From: Anaerolineaceae bacterium UBA6105
GTDB taxonomy: Bacteria; Chloroflexota; Anaerolineae; Anaerolineales; Anaerolineaceae
Assembly (NCBI GenBank): GCA_002423495.1
Contig: DIWN01000009.1
Coordinates: 1-54,971 of the forward strand
Reading direction: 5' to 3'
DNA length: 54,971 bases
Positions 51,366 through 54,971 of the stretch are shown in pieces (the first letter of the stretch is position 1; each line of letters starts with the position of its first letter). The position numbers and the translations under genes were made by a program. Below the pieces are notes generated by a model that saw only the letters and a program-made list of their open reading frames with translations, did no database searches and had not been told where the DNA came from.

Positions 51366-53240
51366 ATGACGAAACAAGCTCTCCCCCACGGTCTCTGGCC
51401 ATCCCCAATCACCCCTGCCATGCTGGCAGGCAGCATCCGCCTGAACGACGTGCAGTGGTCCCCGGGCGGCAATTTCCTGGTCTGGTCGCAATCGCTGGAC
51501 GGCAAAACCAGCTTGTTTGCCAAACCCGCGCGCGACGCGGCATTCGACCTGAGCGGCGATCTCAACCCCTCCGGAGGGATCGGCTACGGTGGCGGAGATT
51601 TCTTCGCCGGGCGAGGGGGAGTGGTCTTTGCGGAACGCAACGGGCGGCTTTACCACAAGCCCTACGCCGAAGGCCTGGCGCGCCCGATCACGCCGGCTTT
51701 CGGAGCCTGCGCCGCGCCGGTGATCACGCCGGATGAGCGCTTTGTGATTTTCGTCCACACTTACGAGAACAAAGACGTGCTCGCCATCGTCCCGCTGGAC
51801 GGCACTGCCTGGCCCAGGATCCTGCGCCAAGGCGCGGATTTTTATATGCAGCCGGCAGTCAGCCCCGATGGAAAGCTGCTCGCTTGGGTGGAGTGGGATC
51901 ATCCGAACATGCCCTGGGATGGCGCAAAACTCTACCTGGCAGCCCTCGACGCGCAAGCAGGCACGCTCAGCGACGTGAAATTACTGGATGGGGATGAGAA
52001 TATTCCTGTTTTTCAACCGATCTTTTCGCCGGATGGCAACAGGCTGGCCTGGCTGAGCAACGCGGGCGAACTGGACCAGCTTAGGATGCGGCATCTTGCC
52101 AGCGGTGAGATGGAAACGCTGGTGCAAGGCCGGGTGATGATGCCCCCTGCCTGGGTGCAGGGCGTGCGCGCGCTGGCTTGGTCCGCCGACAGCCAGAAAG
52201 TCTTTTTCCTCGAAAATCAGCGGGGGCAAACCAGCCTTCGCAGCATCGCTATGAACACCAGGGAGATCACCGATGTTGACACCACTCCCTTCACGCTGAT
52301 CGAGCAGCCTTGCGTTTCGGCGAAAGGTGAATTGGCGCTGATCGCCCAATCCGCCGCGAAACCGCCGCGCGTGCTGCGCGTTTCGGGCAGCAGAGCAGAG
52401 GTGATCGCGCGCAGCCAGAGCGACGTGCTGCCAGCGGCATTCCTTAGCCAGCCCCAGGCCATTGCCTGGCAATCCTCCGACGGAGTGGCGGTGCACGGGC
52501 TCTACTACCCGCCCGCCAATCCCGATTTTGAGGCTACGGGTGCTCCACCCGTGGTGGTTTACATCCACGGCGGACCGACCTCCCAGGTTTTTGACGCTTT
52601 CAACCTCGAGGCGGATTACTTCACCAGCCGCGGCTATGGCTATTTCGCGGTCAACTACCGCGGCAGCACCGGCTACGGCAGAGCTTATCGCGACGCGTTG
52701 AAGGGCGAGTGGGGTAGGGTCGATCTGCAGGATACGATCGAAGGCACGCAGGCGCTGATCGCGCGCGGGCTGGCAGACCCGGCCAGACTGATCATTAAGG
52801 GCGGCAGCGCAGGCGGGTTTACGCTGCTCAACGCGCTGGTGCATCACCCCGGTTTCTTCAAGGCGGGGCTGTGTTCTTATGGGGTTTCCAACTTATTTGA
52901 CCTGGATACCCATAAATTTGAACTCCATTACAACACCTCTCTGGTGGGCGAGCTGCCTGAAGCTGCGGAGAAATACCACGCCTGGTCGCCGGTTTATCAT
53001 GCTGACAAAATCCGGGATGCTGTGGCTATTTTCCAGGGCAGTGCGGATAAGGTGGTCCCTCCGGAACACTCCGAGTCGATCGTGCGCGTGCTTAGGGCAA
53101 ACCGTGTTCCGCATGAATACAAACTGTATGAAGGGGAAGGGCACGGCTTCCGCAAAAAAATCAACCTGATCGATTATTACGAATCGGTCGATCGTTTTCT
53201 CAAACAACACGTAATCTTCAGCTTTCAGGAGGAAGCATGA
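51366..53240 (+). CDS. S9-family serine peptidase (acylaminoacyl/dipeptidyl peptidase type)
   Basis: 624 residues, no signal peptide, GC-rich. N-terminal beta-propeller (about 1-365) with repeated SPDG-type blades (AVSPDGKLLAWVEWDHPNMPW, IFSPDGNRLAWLSN). C-terminal alpha/beta hydrolase: VYIHGGPTSQ, YFAVNYRGSTGYGRAYRDALKGEWGRVDLQD, GGSAGGF with Ser481, GSADKVVPP with Asp561 and EGHGF with His593. The family trims peptides from oligopeptides in the cytoplasm. It overlaps the next gene by four bases (ATGA). GAGGCG near the ATG may be the ribosome binding site; a TATAAT at 51330-51335 may be the -10 box, without a clear -35. Confidence 0.92.
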   Translation: MTKQALPHGLWPSPITPAMLAGSIRLNDVQWSPGGNFLVWSQSLDGKTSLFAKPARDAAFDLSGDLNPSGGIGYGGGDFFAGRGGVVFAERNGRLYHKPYAEGLARPITPAFGACAAPVITPDERFVIFVHTYENKDVLAIVPLDGTAWPRILRQGADFYMQPAVSPDGKLLAWVEWDHPNMPWDGAKLYLAALDAQAGTLSDVKLLDGDENIPVFQPIFSPDGNRLAWLSNAGELDQLRMRHLASGEMETLVQGRVMMPPAWVQGVRALAWSADSQKVFFLENQRGQTSLRSIAMNTREITDVDTTPFTLIEQPCVSAKGELALIAQSAAKPPRVLRVSGSRAEVIARSQSDVLPAAFLSQPQAIAWQSSDGVAVHGLYYPPANPDFEATGAPPVVVYIHGGPTSQVFDAFNLEADYFTSRGYGYFAVNYRGSTGYGRAYRDALKGEWGRVDLQDTIEGTQALIARGLADPARLIIKGGSAGGFTLLNALVHHPGFFKAGLCSYGVSNLFDLDTHKFELHYNTSLVGELPEAAEKYHAWSPVYHADKIRDAVAIFQGSADKVVPPEHSESIVRVLRANRVPHEYKLYEGEGHGFRKKINLIDYYESVDRFLKQHVIFSFQEEA

Positions 53241-54067
53241 CAACCAGAGAATTGACGCTTAAATCTTCAAATGGTGAAACGCTTTGGGGGCAGGTCTGGG
53301 AACCTGAAGAAAAAGCCCGCGCGGTGCTGGTGTTGGTGCATGGTCTTGGCGAGCACATCCAGCGCTATCAGCATGTTGCCGATAAGCTCAACGCCAGGGG
53401 AATTGCCCTGCTGGGCTTTGACCAGCAGGGGCACGGCAGATCAGGCGGGAAAAGGGGTGTGATCAACTCCACGGAAGGCTTGATGGAAGATATTACCCGG
53501 GCGGTGACGCTGACCAAGGAGATGTATCCCGGTCTGCCCATTTTTCTGTATGGGCACAGCATGGGTGCGGTGGAAGTATTGTATTACGGGCTGAACGGAC
53601 CGGAAATCCCGACCGGGATCATTGCCACCAGCCCCTCTTTGGATACTGCCAGCATGTCAGCAGCCCAGAGGGCTCTTGTGCGGCTGCTGAAGAACGTGTT
53701 GCCTGGGTTGGCGGTCAATAACGGTTTGCCGATTGATGGGCTCTCGCGGTATGCTGTCAGTAACCAGGCTTACCGGGATGATCCCCTGGTGCACCCCAAA
53801 GCCAGCGTGCGCCTGGCGGCCTTCATGATGGAGGCGGCAGAGAACGTGATGGGAAGAACCAGTGAATGGGACGTGCCGCTCTACCTGGCACACGGCAGTG
53901 ATGATCCCATCTGCCCGGTAAATGGATCGGATCAGTTTGCGCAGCGCCTGGGCAACAAGGTGACCTACAAACGCTGGGATGGTTTGTATCACGAGACGCA
54001 CAACGAGCCTGAGAAGGACGTGGTCATCGCGGCGATGTTGGACTGGGTTGAAGGTCAGCTAAGCTAA
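53237..54067 (+). CDS. Alpha/beta hydrolase, monoacylglycerol lipase type
   Basis: 276 residues. Seen: VLVHGLGEHIQRYQHVADKLNARGIALLGFDQQGHGRSGGKRG, nucleophile Ser108 in LYGHSMGA, Asp in LAHGSDDPICP and His in LYHETHNEP, the triad and order of the Serine aminopeptidase S33/monoglyceride lipase group. No signal peptide, so probably cytoplasmic or membrane-associated. Its start overlaps the S9 peptidase stop; AGGAGGA precedes the ATG by five bases. Confidence 0.9.
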   Translation: MTTRELTLKSSNGETLWGQVWEPEEKARAVLVLVHGLGEHIQRYQHVADKLNARGIALLGFDQQGHGRSGGKRGVINSTEGLMEDITRAVTLTKEMYPGLPIFLYGHSMGAVEVLYYGLNGPEIPTGIIATSPSLDTASMSAAQRALVRLLKNVLPGLAVNNGLPIDGLSRYAVSNQAYRDDPLVHPKASVRLAAFMMEAAENVMGRTSEWDVPLYLAHGSDDPICPVNGSDQFAQRLGNKVTYKRWDGLYHETHNEPEKDVVIAAMLDWVEGQLS

Positions 54068-54084
54068 GTTTTAACGTGACGGTG

Positions 54085-54131
54085 GATTGAGGGCATGTTA
54101 CGTTTGGTACAACCCTCCATTGCCCTCAATC
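54085..54131. repeat. 11-bp perfect inverted repeat after the lipase gene
   Basis: GATTGAGGGCA at 54085-54095 and TGCCCTCAATC at 54121-54131, 25-nt loop, no T run. It may stabilise or end the transcript. Confidence 0.45.
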
Positions 54132-54139
54132 TCGCCCTT

Positions 54140-54200
54140 GTAGGGTGGGTTGGCGTCATAAAGCATATGCAGGAGCAAATGGGGTTATAGCCTACCCACC
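54140..54200 (+). repeat. 61-bp GTAG-footed palindromic repeat, copy H
   Basis: Starts GTAGGGTGGGTTGGCGTCA, ends TAGCCTACCCACC, exactly 61 bp. Confidence 0.85.
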
Positions 54201-54255
54201 GTAGCATAAGCAAATCAATTCATCAACGATTTACCAAAGGAAGTGTGCTCTCTTT

Positions 54256-54316
54256 GGTGGGTTGGCTAATTTGATGTCAAGACAGGGCAAGATACTGTGA
54301 CGCCAACCCACCCTCC
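54256..54316 (-). repeat. 61-bp palindromic repeat, copy I (inverted)
   Basis: Minus strand begins GGAGGGTGGGTTGGCGTCA and ends TAGCCAACCCACC, exactly 61 bp. The foot is GGAG instead of GTAG. H and I face each other. No other feature is seen in 54068-54353. Confidence 0.8.
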
Positions 54317-54353
54317 GCCTTTGTATCTCACTCCGCCGCATAATTTTTCGTGT

Positions 54354-54881
54354 CTAACAAAACCATTTAACCCTGACGGGGTTTGGCTCGTCCGGGATTG
54401 CCACGGCTTGCAGCGCCGCGAGCATCTTTTCGCATTCTTTCAGAGCAAAGGCCTCGTGTTCTGCCCAGGGTACGTCCATGCCAAGCTGGTCATAGGCCAT
54501 CGCGAGCCCACCGTAAAGGGCCAAACCGAGGGAATGCATGCCACTATGGATGCTGGATGCCGCCTGCCCAATCGCCCTGGCAGCTGCCTGGGCAGCAGGG
54601 TTTTCTTCCGCCTCTTTCGCGGCTTCATGACAGTCCAAAATGCGCTGCCTGGCTTCGGGCAGTTTGACTTCTTTCCTGAGCCACAGGCGGGCATAATCCA
54701 GGGCAAGTTGCGGTCTTTGATCCTCCGGGTAGTGCCTGGCGTAAATGGGAAGTAGATTGGCTTCCGCATAGCCCACAGCCCAATTTGCCAGCGTTTTTTT
54801 GCTCTGGGTCTCGATCACGCTCATTAAACCCATAATGGGTTCTGTCTGCCAATCGCTCAGCATTTTGCGGTACTTTTTCAT
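54354..54881 (-). CDS. Putative immunity-type protein (Imm-5-like)
   Basis: 175 residues from the ATG at 54881; an ATG at 54935 lies inside the tRNA terminator hairpin and is unlikely. The all-helical sequence with LANWAVGYAEANLLPIYARHYPEDQRPQLALDYARLWLRKEVKLPEARQRILDCHEAAKEAEENPAAQAAARAIGQAASSIHSGMHSLGLALYG follows the pattern of the Imm-5 family, in which such proteins neutralise polymorphic toxins. No toxin gene is next to it in the window. A TACAAT six bases before the ATG suggests a leaderless transcript; no Shine-Dalgarno is seen. Family assignment is from pattern memory. Confidence 0.65.
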   Translation of the reverse strand: MKKYRKMLSDWQTEPIMGLMSVIETQSKKTLANWAVGYAEANLLPIYARHYPEDQRPQLALDYARLWLRKEVKLPEARQRILDCHEAAKEAEENPAAQAAARAIGQAASSIHSGMHSLGLALYGGLAMAYDQLGMDVPWAEHEAFALKECEKMLAALQAVAIPDEPNPVRVKWFC

Positions 54882-54904
54882 GAATAGATTGTAACAGGCC
54901 GGAG

Positions 54905-54934
54905 AAAAAAAGTGCCAGCCTGGCCAGGCTGGCA
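54905..54934 (-). terminator. Terminator of the tRNA-Ser gene
   Basis: A perfect 22-base palindrome at 54913-54934 (TGCCAGCCTGG half with CCAGGCTGGCA half) is followed on the minus strand by a run of seven T. Confidence 0.88.
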
Positions 54935-54936
54935 TC

Positions 54937-54971
54937 TGGCGGAGAGGGCGGGATTCGAACCCGCGATACCT
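54937..54971 (-). tRNA. 3' part of a tRNA, probably tRNA-Ser (5' part outside window)
   Basis: Minus strand: T arm GCGGG-TTCGAAT-CCCGC, acceptor 3' strand CCTCTCC, discriminator G, encoded CCA. A G discriminator with CCTCTCC fits tRNA-Ser; the anticodon is outside the window. Unlike tRNA-Lys, CCA is encoded. Confidence 0.8.

Noticed and set aside
54882..54935. Upstream ATG extending the Imm-5-like protein by 18 residues
   Set aside because: It lies inside the perfect palindrome that terminates the tRNA-Ser transcript, and the extra residues are not helical like the family.

Overview
This window looks like a chromosomal segment of a Chloroflexota bacterium, most likely of the class Anaerolineae. 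The inference rests on gene content only: an archaeal/eukaryotic-type ProRS, a tandem-domain ThyX-like protein, lipoproteins and a penicillin-binding protein with Thr/Pro-rich tracts, a Tad pilus operon in the order tadE-tadE-tadG-cpaB-tadZ-tadB-tadC-TPR-tadA, and no lipopolysaccharide genes. No rRNA or other phylogenetic marker is present to settle it.

Layout. 1-1.3 kb: 3' part of proS and its terminator. 1.37-1.81 kb: four 61-bp palindromic repeats. 1.9-5.0 kb: a HEAT-like protein, a C39-like lipoprotein, an unknown protein and a small lipoprotein. 5.1-14.1 kb: a minus-strand run nusA, rnpM, infB, rbfA, nrnA, truB, ribF, thyX-like, with a promoter and a leader terminator before nusA. 14.2-19 kb: a lone PTS EIIA, a broken GlcG/HbpS remnant, a GH13 alpha-glucosidase and a methyltransferase-like protein without its catalytic motif. 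19.4-25.5 kb: a class A PBP and a divergent glycosidase-like protein. 25.5-37 kb: a repeat-rich accessory island with a DUF559 nuclease and a compact operon of PLD-helicase, DNA methyltransferase, caspase-like protease, Mrr-type endonuclease and an Mrr_N-like protein. 37-51 kb: Tad/Flp pilus locus including pilin, a lytic-transglycosylase-like protein and prepilin peptidase, interrupted by a REP-associated tyrosine transposase (RAYT). 51.1-55 kb: tRNA-Lys, two serine hydrolases, an Imm-5-like gene and the 3' end of a tRNA-Ser.

How parts work together. The nusA-to-thyX run joins transcription termination, translation initiation, ribosome maturation, tRNA modification, RNA turnover and flavin synthesis; ribF overlaps the flavin-dependent ThyX-like gene. 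The Tad genes form one secretion machine whose pilin is expressed from its own strong promoter. The island operon has the parts of a restriction-like defence system plus a possible suicide protease.

The most notable signals are the island operon and a set of short palindromes of several unrelated arm sequences that nearly all carry the foot GTAG. GTAG is the known recognition tetranucleotide of RAYT transposases, and one RAYT gene sits in the window beside such palindromes. Several genes also have a -10-like box exactly six bases before the ATG, which suggests leaderless transcripts.
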